Numbered from the stretch's first letter, positions 25,428-34,446 are shown. The stretch is DNA of 64,000 nucleotides from Terrimonas ginsenosidimutans (GCF_022012415.1 NZ_JAKLTR010000023.1:1-64000); one strand, 5' to 3'. The notes: generated from the sequence alone by a model not told the origin. Translations and numbers: made by a program.

Positions 25428-26369
25428 ATGGCATTTAACTGGCCAACCTTCCGTACAAGAGCGCTCACTGCGATCGTTTTTGTAGCAGTTATGCTTACTG
25501 GCTTATTCTGGAACCAGTGGAGCTTTCTTGTATTGTTTTCGGTCATTCACTTTGGCTGCTGGTGGGAATATTTCAACCTGCTGGAAAAGATCAATAAGGT
25601 CAGCTATGATGTGTATGTCAAAATGGGGTTCATGCTGCTGGGTTATGGATTGATGATCTGGTTTTGCGGAGATGTGTACCGTATTGCGGGATATGGCGTG
25701 AAGCAAAATGTATTTCTTCCCGTTTCAGTCGCCGGGTTCATCATGCTTGTGTTCGGAATTTTTATGAGCAAGAAGATCAAGCTCAAATCATTTGCGGCAG
25801 CATTTCTGGGGATCATCTATATCTCCCTGAGCTGGGGTTTGCTGATCGACCTGTATTCTTCTACTATAGATATTCATCTGCATGATACAATGTATGTGGT
25901 AGGTTCCACTTTCATTCCGATCGTGATCATTGCCAGTATCTGGATCAATGATACGATGGCTTACATAGTAGGGTCTTTCATTGGAAGAAGACCGCTGTCT
26001 TCCATCTCTCCGAAGAAAACCTGGGAAGGTACGATCGGCGGAGTCATTCTGGCGGTCGGTATAGTGGGATGGATCTCTCCGCTGATACTTTTTCAGGGTG
26101 ACAACGACGGCTATGCTTCCCGGATCGCGCCTGTGCTGGCGGCCATAGCCCTGGTAGCCGCGATCACGGGAACGCTCGGTGATCTTCTTGAATCCAAGTT
26201 AAAAAGAATGGCGGGTGTGAAAGACAGCGGAAGCATCATGCCCGGACATGGCGGATTTCTCGACAGGTTTGATTCACTTCTCATAGCAGTTCCATTTGTA
26301 TGGGTTCTGCTGCTGGTATTAAAAAATATGCTGACGATCACAACACCAACCTACTCTATTCCTCAATAA
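25428..26369 (+). CDS. cdsA: Phosphatidate cytidylyltransferase
   Basis: A 313-residue polytopic membrane enzyme that makes CDP-diacylglycerol from phosphatidate and CTP. The family signature lies at the C-terminus: SPKKTWEGTIGG, GDLLESKLKRMAGVKDSG and MPGHGGFLDRFDSL, with the conserved acidic residues. About eight membrane helices precede and interrupt it. The ATG at 25428, just after the CPBP gene, is the real start; the frame is open far upstream but overlaps that gene. psd follows at 26416, so two steps of phosphatidylethanolamine synthesis are adjacent. Confidence 0.95.
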   Translation: MAFNWPTFRTRALTAIVFVAVMLTGLFWNQWSFLVLFSVIHFGCWWEYFNLLEKINKVSYDVYVKMGFMLLGYGLMIWFCGDVYRIAGYGVKQNVFLPVSVAGFIMLVFGIFMSKKIKLKSFAAAFLGIIYISLSWGLLIDLYSSTIDIHLHDTMYVVGSTFIPIVIIASIWINDTMAYIVGSFIGRRPLSSISPKKTWEGTIGGVILAVGIVGWISPLILFQGDNDGYASRIAPVLAAIALVAAITGTLGDLLESKLKRMAGVKDSGSIMPGHGGFLDRFDSLLIAVPFVWVLLLVLKNMLTITTPTYSIPQ

Positions 26370-26389
26370 TATATAAACGTTCGAAACCT

Positions 26390-26397
26390 TATCTTTG
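26390..26397 (+). promoter_or_regulatory. -7 box of psd
   Basis: TATCTTTG, 18 bases before the psd ATG, matches TAnnTTTG. psd can therefore be transcribed on its own as well as from cdsA. Confidence 0.5.
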
Positions 26398-26415
26398 CTC
26401 CTCAATTTCAATCTT

Positions 26416-27072
26416 ATGACAATCCATAAAGAAGGTTATACCTCGATTGCCGTTGCCGCCATCATTTTCGGCATCATCAATTTACTTTCATTCTATTTCC
26501 TGAGCTTTAATTATCCCCTGCTGACAGGTCTGATCTCGATCGTAACCCTCGGCCTGCTTATCTTTATCATTTCATTTTTCAGAATACCCAACCGCACACT
26601 TACATACAGCGACAACCAGATCATCGCTCCCGCTGATGGTACTGTTGTGGCCATCGAAGAAGTGCAGGCTGACGAATATTTTACAGATCGCCGCATCCAG
26701 GTTTCAATCTTCATGAGCCCGTTGAACGTACACGTTAACCGTAACCCCGTTACGGGCGATGTTGTCTACAACCAGTATCATAAAGGAAAATATCTTGTTG
26801 CCTGGCATCCGAAATCCTCTACAGAGAATGAACGCCATACCACAGTATATCGTAAAGGCGGCAAAGAAGTACTGACAAAGCAGATCGCCGGTGCACTGGC
26901 AAAAAGGATCGTTAACTACCTGAAGGCTGGTCAACAGGTAAAGCAGAATGAAGAGATGGGCTTTATCAAATTCGGTTCCCGTGTGGATCTCTTGCTTCCC
27001 CTGGATGCAAAAGTGAAGGTGAAGATTGGTGATAAACCGCAGGGTGGGGTAACAGTCGTTGCAGAATGGTAG
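26416..27072 (+). CDS. psd: Phosphatidylserine decarboxylase-related protein
   Basis: A 218-residue proenzyme that makes phosphatidylethanolamine. Two N-terminal membrane helices (about residues 8-28 and 33-52) are followed by the catalytic body: IAPADGTVVAIEE, IFMSPLNVHVNR and NERHTTVY. The self-cleavage site is FGSRVDLLLP near the end, where the Gly-Ser bond is cut and the serine becomes the pyruvoyl group. The short length and FGSRVDL motif mark the compact PSD-A class rather than the E. coli LGST class. It follows cdsA; the PS synthase gene is not in the window. Confidence 0.92.
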   Translation: MTIHKEGYTSIAVAAIIFGIINLLSFYFLSFNYPLLTGLISIVTLGLLIFIISFFRIPNRTLTYSDNQIIAPADGTVVAIEEVQADEYFTDRRIQVSIFMSPLNVHVNRNPVTGDVVYNQYHKGKYLVAWHPKSSTENERHTTVYRKGGKEVLTKQIAGALAKRIVNYLKAGQQVKQNEEMGFIKFGSRVDLLLPLDAKVKVKIGDKPQGGVTVVAEW

Positions 27073-27097
27073 GGTGCTATTAACTCTAATTTGATCT

Positions 27098-27215
27098 GCG
27101 TAGGAGTATCGCAAAGAGCGCAAAGGGTCGCAAAGAGCGCAACGTATAACTCATTTAAAGATGGATTTCGTTGCGTCCATTGCGGTCCTTTGCGCTCTTT
27201 GCGATACTCCTACGC
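27098..27215. repeat. 47-base inverted repeat, GCAAAGAGCGCAAAG word family
   Basis: Arms 27098-27144 and 27169-27215 match at about 42 of 47 positions around a 24-base loop. Each arm iterates the word CGCAAAGAG. It lies between the convergent psd and yjjG genes. A second, looser copy is at 60079-60180 and a half copy at 49060-49100; all three share TTGCGATACT. Confidence 0.9.
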
Positions 27216-27241
27216 CGGTTGATATCAAAGCGGCCGCCTTC

Positions 27242-27937
27242 TCAAAAGATCTCTTCAAGTTCTTTCAGTGAATTCACCATATAAGTTGGTTTGATCTCCG
27301 GCTTAATACCAAGATGGTTGACAAATACCTGATCCATTCCCGCATTAATAGCTCCCTGTATATCTACATCAAGCGTATCTCCCAGCATAATGCTCGTTGC
27401 AGCAACTGCACCGGTCTTGTTGAATGCATAATCAAAGATCTCCTTATTGGGCTTAAGACTGTTAGAGCCTTCAGAAGTGATCACTTCTCCAAAGAAAATA
27501 TCCAGCCCTGAATTGCGGAGCTTGCTATGCTGTACTTTTTCAAATCCATTGGTGATCAGATGCAGTTCATAGTTCTTGTCTTTCAGATACTGCAACACTT
27601 CTTTTGCATGGGGGAACAGGATCGTCCTGGTCGGGAGAAGATCAAGGAATTGTACGCTCATTGCTTTTGAAAGGGCGTCATCCGCGATCTTAAAGTCAAG
27701 AAGGGAGAGCCACATCCTTTTTACTCTTAGCTCATCCTGGCGGATATACCCGCGACGGTAGCGTTCCCACAACTTTTCATTATGTCCAAGATAATTGCGG
27801 TAGAATAATTCGAAATCATCTATGCCTCTTGTTTTCAGTTGAAGGTCTTCATAAATAGCTTCAAGCGTTACGCGTGCATTCGAGTCAAAGTCCCACAGGG
27901 TATGATCAAGATCGAAGAACAGGTGCCGGTATTTCAT
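27242..27937 (-). CDS. YjjG family noncanonical pyrimidine nucleotidase (HAD)
   Basis: A 231-residue haloacid-dehalogenase phosphatase. All four HAD motifs are visible: FFDLDHTLWDFD (nucleophile), HLITNGF (motif II), SLKPNKEIF (motif III Lys) and IMLGDTLDVDIQGA (motif IV). The DHTLWDFDSNA start and the length fit YjjG, a house-cleaning nucleotidase that removes damaged or noncanonical pyrimidine nucleotides. The helical cap lies between motifs I and II. It stands alone and is convergent with psd. Confidence 0.88.
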   Translation of the reverse strand: MKYRHLFFDLDHTLWDFDSNARVTLEAIYEDLQLKTRGIDDFELFYRNYLGHNEKLWERYRRGYIRQDELRVKRMWLSLLDFKIADDALSKAMSVQFLDLLPTRTILFPHAKEVLQYLKDKNYELHLITNGFEKVQHSKLRNSGLDIFFGEVITSEGSNSLKPNKEIFDYAFNKTGAVAATSIMLGDTLDVDIQGAINAGMDQVFVNHLGIKPEIKPTYMVNSLKELEEIF

Positions 27938-28069
27938 ACCTGCGAATTTCGGTCATCGGCAGTTCCCGGCCTGCTTTTTAATGATAAATCATTTTTAAAA
28001 AAGGGTGTTCACAGCGGATTCAATAAATAACGGGAAAACTGCGTACTTCGCATTTATAAATTGAGTCAG

Positions 28070-28774
28070 ATGAAAGTTTTAATTACAGGAGCTTCAAGGG
28101 GTATCGGCAAGGCGATCGCAAATGTTTTTGCGAAGCAGGGACATCAATTGTTCCTCAGCAGCCGGAATGAGCAAGCGTTGGAAAGGACGGCTGATCAGAT
28201 TGCGGCGGAATATCCGCAGGCAACCGTTCATTGCAAGGCGTTCGATCTGTCGAGGAAAGAAGACGCACTCGCACTGGCAGAGTGGATGGAGCAATCAGCC
28301 GGAGCTCCGGACATACTGGTCAATAATGCGGGAAGCTTCGAGCCGGGAAGCGTTCACAATGAGGCGGACGGCGTACTGGAAAGACAACTATCGATTAATC
28401 TTTTTAGCGCTTATCATTTGACCCGGGCGCTATTGCCATTGATGATGAAGAACGGTCAGGGGCGTCATATTTTCAACATGTGCTCCATCGCGTCATTGAA
28501 GGCGTATGACAATGGCGGTGCATACAGCATCAGCAAGTTTGCGCTGTATGGGTTTAGTAAGAATCTGCGGGAAGAGATGAAGCCGCATGGAATAAAAGTG
28601 ACGGCTGTGATGCCCGGTGCAACGCTTACTGATTCCTGGGAAGGATATGACAATAGCAGCAGAAGGATCATGGAAGCAAAGGATATTGCAATGATGGTGT
28701 ATGCGTCTTCTCAGCTTTCTGTACAGGCTTGTGTAGAAGATATTGTGATCCGGCCACAGCTGGGAGATCTGTAG
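28070..28774 (+). CDS. SDR family oxidoreductase
   Basis: A 234-residue classical short-chain dehydrogenase. It has the nucleotide-binding TGASRGIG at the N-terminus, NNAGS near residue 88, the catalytic serine in NMCSIASL and the Tyr/Lys pair in YSISKFAL (about residues 152-156). The sequence resembles 3-ketoacyl reductases of unknown substrate. The ATG at 28070 follows an in-frame TTG at 28061 and gives the standard MKVLITGAS start. A word-built repeat fills the 350-bp gap after it. Confidence 0.85.
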   Translation: MKVLITGASRGIGKAIANVFAKQGHQLFLSSRNEQALERTADQIAAEYPQATVHCKAFDLSRKEDALALAEWMEQSAGAPDILVNNAGSFEPGSVHNEADGVLERQLSINLFSAYHLTRALLPLMMKNGQGRHIFNMCSIASLKAYDNGGAYSISKFALYGFSKNLREEMKPHGIKVTAVMPGATLTDSWEGYDNSSRRIMEAKDIAMMVYASSQLSVQACVEDIVIRPQLGDL

Positions 28775-28811
28775 CGCGCCTTCGGAGATTGCACCTGAGC
28801 CGGGTAGTGTC

Positions 28812-29030
28812 TGGCGTAGGTTCCTGCTGATTCCGCAGATTTATCTTTTTGAAAGAAGGAAGTAATCGAATACAGGAAACAGTTTTATAGGGTGCGGGAT
28901 TTCGCAGATGTTTTGGTTATTTGAACTGATCTGCGTAATCGGCGCATGCCTTAAAAGATAGCTGCAGTAGTGTAAGAATTTTCACGCGTTGTAAAAATAA
29001 ATCTGCGTAATCAGCGGGAACCTACGCCAA
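28812..29030. repeat. Long-range inverted repeat, GCGTAGGTTCC...ATTACGCAGATTTAT words
   Basis: The left arm (28812-28850) and right arm (28993-29030) are near-perfect complements over about 37 bases. A second, smaller pair built of the same words (TTTCGCAGATG at 28900-28910 and GATCTGCGTAATCGGCGC at 28928-28945) is nested inside. This accounts for the 351-bp gap between the SDR gene and batD; nothing else is seen there. Confidence 0.85.
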
Positions 29031-29124
29031 ACCAGGCTTAAACCACAACATTACGTTCAATCGCCGCCCCCATTCCTCCTATTTTAGAATAACTTTAGCA
29101 TATCTGAGTCTATTTTTATAAGAT

Positions 29125-30915
29125 ATGAAAAAGGGCCTGTTGCTTATTCCTGCATTAATGATCCTCTGCCTGCTCAACGCACAGGTATCATTGAAAACGA
29201 TCGTAACACAGGGTCCGGTCGTTGCGGGAGAGTCATTTCAGGTGCAATACGTACTGGAAGATGAAGGTTCGGAAGCTGATTTTTTTCAACCAGACTTCAA
29301 GCCCTTCCGCGTCATCAGTGGCCCGAATGCCTATGCGGGAGTTAACTACGGTGATAAAGGCGCCATTAACGTAAAGAATATCACTTTTACGCTCTTAGCT
29401 ACAAAAGAAGGTCTGTATGCGATTCCCGCAGCGAGTGTTAAAGTTGGTGGACAGATCGTGCGCAGCCAGCCGGCATCTCTGCAGGTGATCAGTAAAGCGT
29501 CGGCAATTGCCAGGGGTATTTTATCCGACAAGACCCCACCCGCGGAAGGGACCTACCTCGCCCCAGGTGAAGACCCGATTGAAAAAATGCGGAAGAATAT
29601 TTTCATGAAAGTATCGGTAGATCGTAAAACATGTTATGTTGGTCAGCCGGTCACTGCCACATTTAAATTATACTCACGTCTCAACTCGCATTCAGACATC
29701 GTAAAGAACCCGGGTTTTTATGGCTTTGCGATCCAGGAAATGATCGGTCTTGGTGACCGGATCACGGCAACAGAAGTGGTGAATGGGAAGAAGTTTGAAG
29801 TGCATACGATCAGGAAAGTTCAGCTTTATCCTTTAAGTGCCGGCACGTTTACCATCGATCCGATGGAAGTGCAGAATAAGGTTGAGTTCTCTACCAGTTC
29901 TGTCGTGAAGCGGACCGAGCAGGAGATAGTGGAGGGCGTGATGCCCACAGAAGATGAGTTGTTTTCAAAACCGGGATTCAAGCTCGCGGAAACCAGTATG
30001 CGTACAGAACCTGTAACGGTGAAGGTGACCGCGTTGCCGGACACGAACAGGCCAGCTTCATTCAATGGAGCAACCGGTAAGTTCAGTATTGCTGCAACGC
30101 TGGAAGAGGACGAGATAGGTACCAACAGGGAAGGCGATCTGTTAGTGACGGTTTCCGGGAAAGGCAACTTTTTGCAACTGGCCGCACCTGCGGTCAACTG
30201 GCCTGCCAATATGGAAGGGTTTGCCCCGGAGATCCGGGACACACTTCATAAAGAAGTTTCTCCCTTGGAAGGTAAGCGGATATTCCGTTTCAGATTTATA
30301 TCTACAAAACCCGGAGAGTATACTATTCCTGCGATCAGCTTTTGCTTTTTTGATCCCGATAGTAACCGGTATCGAACTGCATCAACCAATCCCCTGGTTG
30401 TAAAGATCAGTAAAGGGGAAGCTACCGAGGATATCAAAGCGGAGATGTCCGCCGTAAAGCCTGCATCTGCTATTCCGGCAAAAGTATGGATCGGAGGAGG
30501 ACTTGTCTTGTGTTTGGTGATAGTTATGTTTGCTGTCCGCAAAATGCAAAAGACAAAGAGAAAACCTGTTGAACAGCCTGTTCTGGCAACGCCGCGTCCA
30601 GGTATAACAGAACTGTTGAAGCCGGTAACGATCTTGTTGCAGGCAGATGAAACAACTTTCTATACGGCGTTGCGTAACGCGATCTGGGATTTCGCCGGTC
30701 AGCAGTTTGGCTTAACCGGAAGTCTGATGAATAAGCGTGCATTAATGCAGGAACTTGACTTGCGACAGGTTGCTGAGGTTGATCAGCAATCCATTCTGCG
30801 TATACTTGATACCTGTGAAACCGGCATGTTCACCGGAGCTTCGGCTATTACAGATAAACAGCAATTGCTGGAGGAAACAAGACACGTCATGCTGAAGATA
30901 GCCGGACTACGCTAA
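29125..30915 (+). CDS. batD: BatD family protein
   Basis: A 596-residue protein. A signal peptide (MKKGLLLIPALMILCLLNAQ) leads into repeated Ig-like BatD domains on the periplasmic side. These carry hallmarks such as FQVQYVLEDEGSEADFFQPDF and VSVDRKTCYVGQPVTATFKLYSR. A single membrane helix (VWIGGGLVLCLVIVMFAV, about residues 453-470) and a cytoplasmic helical tail of about 120 residues follow. BatD belongs to the Bacteroides aerotolerance system with BatA, B, C and E, but none of those partners is nearby, which is unusual. It is convergent with the response regulator gene. Confidence 0.85.
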   Translation: MKKGLLLIPALMILCLLNAQVSLKTIVTQGPVVAGESFQVQYVLEDEGSEADFFQPDFKPFRVISGPNAYAGVNYGDKGAINVKNITFTLLATKEGLYAIPAASVKVGGQIVRSQPASLQVISKASAIARGILSDKTPPAEGTYLAPGEDPIEKMRKNIFMKVSVDRKTCYVGQPVTATFKLYSRLNSHSDIVKNPGFYGFAIQEMIGLGDRITATEVVNGKKFEVHTIRKVQLYPLSAGTFTIDPMEVQNKVEFSTSSVVKRTEQEIVEGVMPTEDELFSKPGFKLAETSMRTEPVTVKVTALPDTNRPASFNGATGKFSIAATLEEDEIGTNREGDLLVTVSGKGNFLQLAAPAVNWPANMEGFAPEIRDTLHKEVSPLEGKRIFRFRFISTKPGEYTIPAISFCFFDPDSNRYRTASTNPLVVKISKGEATEDIKAEMSAVKPASAIPAKVWIGGGLVLCLVIVMFAVRKMQKTKRKPVEQPVLATPRPGITELLKPVTILLQADETTFYTALRNAIWDFAGQQFGLTGSLMNKRALMQELDLRQVAEVDQQSILRILDTCETGMFTGASAITDKQQLLEETRHVMLKIAGLR

Positions 30916-30995
30916 GCCCGTTCGTCAGGGCGGAATTTTATCCTCCGCAAAGGGAAACAGAGTCGGCTAACGGAGATGGCAACGGACATCGATCA

Positions 30996-31703
30996 TCATT
31001 CCGAATACTTATACCCTACACCTCTCACTGAATGAAAGTACTTCGGGTTCCTGCTGTCTTCTTCAAAGTATTTGCGGAAATTCAGAATAAAGTTATCTAT
31101 GGTGCGTGTGGTGGGATAAACGTTATATCCCCAGACAGCCTGTAAGATCTTTTCGCGCGGTACCACTTCATTTTTATTCTCGATCAGGAGTTTCAGCAGC
31201 ATAGTTTCTTTTTTGCTCAGCTGAATTTTACCATTGGTATGCGTTGTTGCCTCCTGAGCCTTGAAGTCGATCAGGTTGTTGCCGAACGTGTAACTGTTCC
31301 CAACAGATGATTTATCCTGCAGCTTTTTGTTCTTATTGATGAGCTTGTGGACGCGGAGTAAGAGTTCTTCCAGGTTGAACGGTTTGGTAAGATAATCGTC
31401 GGCGCCTTTTTTCAATCCGAGCACTCTGTCGGCACTTGAATTTTTAGCACTGAGAATCAGAATGGGAACTTCGTTATTGCCGATGCGGATGCTTTCGGCA
31501 ACGCTGATGCCATCCATTTCAGGAAGCATCACGTCGAGTATAATAAGATCGAAGTATTCGGTTTCAACAGCTTTAAGGGCGGCAGCGCCATCAAAAGCAG
31601 ATGTAACATCATAGCCTTCCAGTTCCAGGTTCAGCTTTAATGCCTCGTGGAGATTCTCTTCGTCTTCTACCAGTAGTATTGATGTTTTCTTATCGTCGCT
31701 CAT
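30996..31703 (-). CDS. OmpR/PhoB family response regulator
   Basis: A 235-residue two-component regulator. The receiver domain (residues 7-120) has the acidic pocket (VEDEEN), the phospho-acceptor Asp in IILDVMLPEMDG (about residue 55), Thr/Ser in ILSAKNSS and Lys in YLTKPFNLEELL. The C-terminal winged helix ends IDNFILNFRKYFEEDSRNPK followed by VRGVGYKY. It resembles the RprY branch common in Bacteroidota. The cognate kinase gene lies 8 bases upstream, and both follow yicC and gldH on the minus strand. Confidence 0.93.
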   Translation of the reverse strand: MSDDKKTSILLVEDEENLHEALKLNLELEGYDVTSAFDGAAALKAVETEYFDLIILDVMLPEMDGISVAESIRIGNNEVPILILSAKNSSADRVLGLKKGADDYLTKPFNLEELLLRVHKLINKNKKLQDKSSVGNSYTFGNNLIDFKAQEATTHTNGKIQLSKKETMLLKLLIENKNEVVPREKILQAVWGYNVYPTTRTIDNFILNFRKYFEEDSRNPKYFHSVRGVGYKYSE

Positions 31704-31711
31704 AACCTCTC

Positions 31712-32704
31712 TTAAGGGTTAAATGTGACCGCAAAATTAGCCCCATGCGGGATATTGTTTGTCACCGAAATGTCCGCATTATGATCGTGGGCGATCTTGC
31801 TGCAAAGATACAGGCCTAAACCGGTGCCCTGCGTCTTGCGGGTTGATTCATTTCCGATGCGGTAGAATTTTTCGAAGATCTTTTTCCGCTCTTCTTCGGG
31901 GATGCCTGGTCCTTCATCAGTTACATTCAGCCGCACCGTTTTGCCTTCGTGTATCAAAGTTGCTTTGATCGGGCTTTCGCGGGGTGCGTATTTTATGGCA
32001 TTTTCCAGCAAATTGTTGATCAGGATCTGCAATAGCATGGCATCTCCTTTTACATCAACATCCGCTTCAACGTCGCCATGGAAGATGCGGTCGGGAAAAC
32101 GGTTGCGGAAGTCCTGAAGACAATCCTTCAGCAGGTCAGACAGGTCGAGTTCTTCTTTTGCAAAAGAATATCTCCCGCCTTCTAATTGAGATGAGATGAG
32201 GATGTTATTGGTGAGAAAGTTCAGCCTGGCCGTTTCTTCCAGTGTTGTACGGATCAACCGTTTTTGCTTTTCCGGTTCCAGTGTGTACTTCAGCATGGTT
32301 TCGAGATTCAGCCTGGCGACGGCGATCGGTGTTTTCAATTCATGGGTAACGGCCATCATAAAATTCTGCTGCTGCTGCTGAAGTCTGAATTGGCGGCGTA
32401 CCGAACGGAATACAAATACGGCGGTGATAATGATCAGGGCAAGAAAGAACAACCCTTCACTGAGGTGCATGATCCTGGACCGGGTTTTCGCAGAATCTAT
32501 CTGGATCAGTTCTTTCTTGTAAAAAGAAGGGGAGATGGAGGAGTCGATCGTTGCATTCAGCTGTTTGATCCGGAAATCTGCCAGCGCATGATTTTGTTTT
32601 TCCAGGGAAATGAACCACCAGATAAGCGCTACAACGATATAGCTTAACATCAGCCAGTAAATGAACGTGGCTCTCTTTATCTGTCTTCGGCTGCTGTCGG
32701 CCAT
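31712..32704 (-). CDS. Sensor histidine kinase
   Basis: A 330-residue membrane kinase. Two membrane helices (about residues 14-34 and 79-100) bracket a short, 45-residue periplasmic loop, too small for a classic ligand domain. There is no clear HAMP domain. The kinase core has the H-box VTHELKTPIAVARL (His about residue 121), the N-box LLENAIKYAP, the D-box DEGPGIPEEE and the G-box TGLGLYLCSKI. The small loop suggests sensing within the membrane or through a partner; gldH, which encodes a lipoprotein, ends 3 bases upstream. The neighbour response regulator is the likely target. Confidence 0.92.
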   Translation of the reverse strand: MADSSRRQIKRATFIYWLMLSYIVVALIWWFISLEKQNHALADFRIKQLNATIDSSISPSFYKKELIQIDSAKTRSRIMHLSEGLFFLALIIITAVFVFRSVRRQFRLQQQQQNFMMAVTHELKTPIAVARLNLETMLKYTLEPEKQKRLIRTTLEETARLNFLTNNILISSQLEGGRYSFAKEELDLSDLLKDCLQDFRNRFPDRIFHGDVEADVDVKGDAMLLQILINNLLENAIKYAPRESPIKATLIHEGKTVRLNVTDEGPGIPEEERKKIFEKFYRIGNESTRKTQGTGLGLYLCSKIAHDHNADISVTNNIPHGANFAVTFNP

Positions 32705-32707
32705 AGT

Positions 32708-33181
32708 TTAGGGTTTCTTTTCAAGCCGGATACCTGCATTCAGGACGTTCTCCAGCGGGTCTTCGCGCATGATCTGCTCCAGTGTAAAAGTATAGGTGCC
32801 CGCTTTGAGACTCTGGGGCGCTGCCATGGCAATGCGGTGTTCATAGATGTCATCCATGCCGCTTCCAAGCCAGCCTTTTTCGTTTGTAGCAAGTGTCAGC
32901 TCCTTCTGGATCTTGATAGTGGAATCCTGTCCGGGACCTTTGACATACAGGTTCAGGAAAATATTGCTGAAACTATATTTCTCATTATGTCTTAATACCA
33001 GGAAGACGGTATATGAAGCCGCGGTGTCTTTGATGGTAAAGTCAAATCCCGGTTTGAAACTGCTTTTCCATGCATGATCGGGAATTGCCACTGTTTTCTC
33101 ATAAAGATCGATCGTGGCGCAGCTGTAAAGAAAACCGGTTAAAAGGGCGGCAACCAGGTAAAGGGGGAAAAGCTTTTTCAA
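32708..33181 (-). CDS. gldH: Gliding motility lipoprotein GldH
   Basis: A 157-residue lipoprotein: signal peptide with lipobox LYSC (Cys about residue 21), then a beta-rich body. The C-terminal segment MDDIYEHRIAMAAPQSLKAG followed by YTFTLEQIMREDPLENVLNAGIRLEK matches GldH, a lipoprotein required for gliding motility in Flavobacterium johnsoniae. Its role within the type IX secretion and gliding system is not well defined. gldC is at the far left of the window, and no other gld gene is present, so the system is dispersed here. It lies between yicC and the histidine kinase gene. Confidence 0.88.
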   Translation of the reverse strand: MKKLFPLYLVAALLTGFLYSCATIDLYEKTVAIPDHAWKSSFKPGFDFTIKDTAASYTVFLVLRHNEKYSFSNIFLNLYVKGPGQDSTIKIQKELTLATNEKGWLGSGMDDIYEHRIAMAAPQSLKAGTYTFTLEQIMREDPLENVLNAGIRLEKKP

Positions 33182-33195
33182 TGGTCAAATTTTAA

Positions 33196-33203
33196 CAAAG
33201 CTA
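33196..33203 (-). promoter_or_regulatory. -7 box of gldH
   Basis: On the minus strand TAGCTTTG matches TAnnTTTG, 14 bases upstream of the gldH start and downstream of the yicC terminator. Confidence 0.5.
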
Positions 33204-33220
33204 AGCTAAGAGGAGAAAGA

Positions 33221-33251
33221 GGAAAAGGGAATTTTACGGATTCCCCTTTCC
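33221..33251 (-). terminator. Probable yicC terminator
   Basis: GGAAAAGGGAAT (33221-33232) is complementary to ATTCCCCTTTCC (33240-33251) with one mismatch and a 7-base loop; on the minus strand it is followed by a C/T-rich stretch. It lies between yicC and gldH and would attenuate read-through. Confidence 0.6.
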
Positions 33252-33263
33252 TTTAGTATGTCA

Positions 33264-34139
33264 TTAAAGAACGTTGAGCACCTGTTCTTTTGCCTTTTCG
33301 AGTTCGTCTTTCATCAGTACCACACATTTCTGAATAGTGGAATCATAGGCTTTGGAGCCGGTTGTATTGATCTCACGGCCGATCTCCTGGAGGATGAATG
33401 ATAGCTTCTTTCCTTTTGCCTCTTCTGCTTCGTCCAAAAGGGTCTTGAAATAATCGCAGTGATTTTTCAGGCGCACCTGTTCTTCGCTGATGTCGATCTT
33501 CTCTATATAATAGATCAGCTCCTGTTCCAGGCGGTTGGTATCATACGCATCCTTACCCACCTGCTCTTCCAGCAATTTCACAAGTCCTTCCCTGATCTTT
33601 TGCTGACGCAAAGGTTCGAGCCGGATCACTTCCTGTTGCTGTGTGGTGATATTATTGATCCTGGACAGAAGGTCGGCTTCAAGAGATCTGCCCTCATCAG
33701 TCCTGTGTGCATTGAGGTTGTCAATTGCCAGGTTGATGATCTGCTGCAGTTCATTCCATTCTTTATCACTAAGCGTTTCGGCACTTGGCGTGATCACTTC
33801 AGGGAGCTTGACCAGTGTGCTCAGAATATGAGAGGGATCAAGGTTAAGCGCAGCTGAAAGTTCGGCCAGCGGTTTATAATAAGCTTTTGCGAGATCGGTA
33901 TTGATCGTAACAGGTTTCGAACTACCGGTATCCTTCAGGCTGATCGTACAGTCAACACTACCCCTTCCCAGTCTTTCAGAAAGTAAACGGCGGATGTCAA
34001 ATTCAAATGGCCTTAACATGGCTGGAAGTCTGAGCTGCAGTTCAAATTGTTTACCGTTCAGAGATTTTATATCTACAAGGAAGGTTTTATCGCCGGCGTT
34101 TTTTTCGGCTCTTCCAAATCCGGTCATGGACTTTAGCAT
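33264..34139 (-). CDS. yicC: YicC family endoribonuclease
   Basis: A 291-residue protein of normal length. Family signatures are the N-terminal MLKSMTGFGRAE and DIKSLNGKQFELQLRLP and the C-terminal LSFILQEIGREINTTGSKA with the acidic residues thought to form the nuclease site. YicC family proteins have been shown to degrade small RNAs or act on mRNA in other bacteria. It has its own -7 box (34165-34172), and the downstream gldH - kinase - regulator genes follow on the same strand. Confidence 0.92.
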   Translation of the reverse strand: MLKSMTGFGRAEKNAGDKTFLVDIKSLNGKQFELQLRLPAMLRPFEFDIRRLLSERLGRGSVDCTISLKDTGSSKPVTINTDLAKAYYKPLAELSAALNLDPSHILSTLVKLPEVITPSAETLSDKEWNELQQIINLAIDNLNAHRTDEGRSLEADLLSRINNITTQQQEVIRLEPLRQQKIREGLVKLLEEQVGKDAYDTNRLEQELIYYIEKIDISEEQVRLKNHCDYFKTLLDEAEEAKGKKLSFILQEIGREINTTGSKAYDSTIQKCVVLMKDELEKAKEQVLNVL

Positions 34140-34164
34140 GAGGTACTTTCTTTTTGATGTGTTT

Positions 34165-34172
34165 CAAAGGTA
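34165..34172 (-). promoter_or_regulatory. -7 box of yicC
   Basis: On the minus strand TACCTTTG matches TAnnTTTG and lies 25 bases upstream of the yicC start. Confidence 0.5.
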
Positions 34173-34239
34173 TTCGAATTATTGCTTACCGGAGCGATCT
34201 AATTTGAAGGAGATGGTTGCGGGCGAGGGTGAGGTGAGA

Positions 34240-34446
34240 GGGTTCATAGGTTCCATAAGTTCCATAGGTTTGATAAGTTTGGCAGGCTTGGTAGGTTTGA
34301 TGGGTTTTACAGGCGGGTACGTTTTTCTTAAAGACGAAACAGTTTCCAAACGGGCAAGAACTTTTACAGCAATAAGAACAGGACCGATCAAGCTTACGGA
34401 ACCTATCAAACCTATGGAACCTATCAAACCTATGGAACCTATCCCC
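34240..34446. repeat. Inverted repeat, GGTTCCATAGGTTTGATA word family
   Basis: The left arm 34240-34313 iterates GGTTCCATA and GGTTTGATA. The right arm 34376-34446 iterates the complements CTATCAAAC and CTATGGAAC. The arms pair over more than 60 bases with register slips, around a loop of about 60 bases. It lies upstream of yicC on the opposite side from lpxD. Confidence 0.85.

Noticed and set aside
34179-34427. 82-codon minus frame rich in MEPMK/LIKP repeats
   Set aside because: It is only the translation of the CTATCAAAC/CTATGGAAC word repeat.
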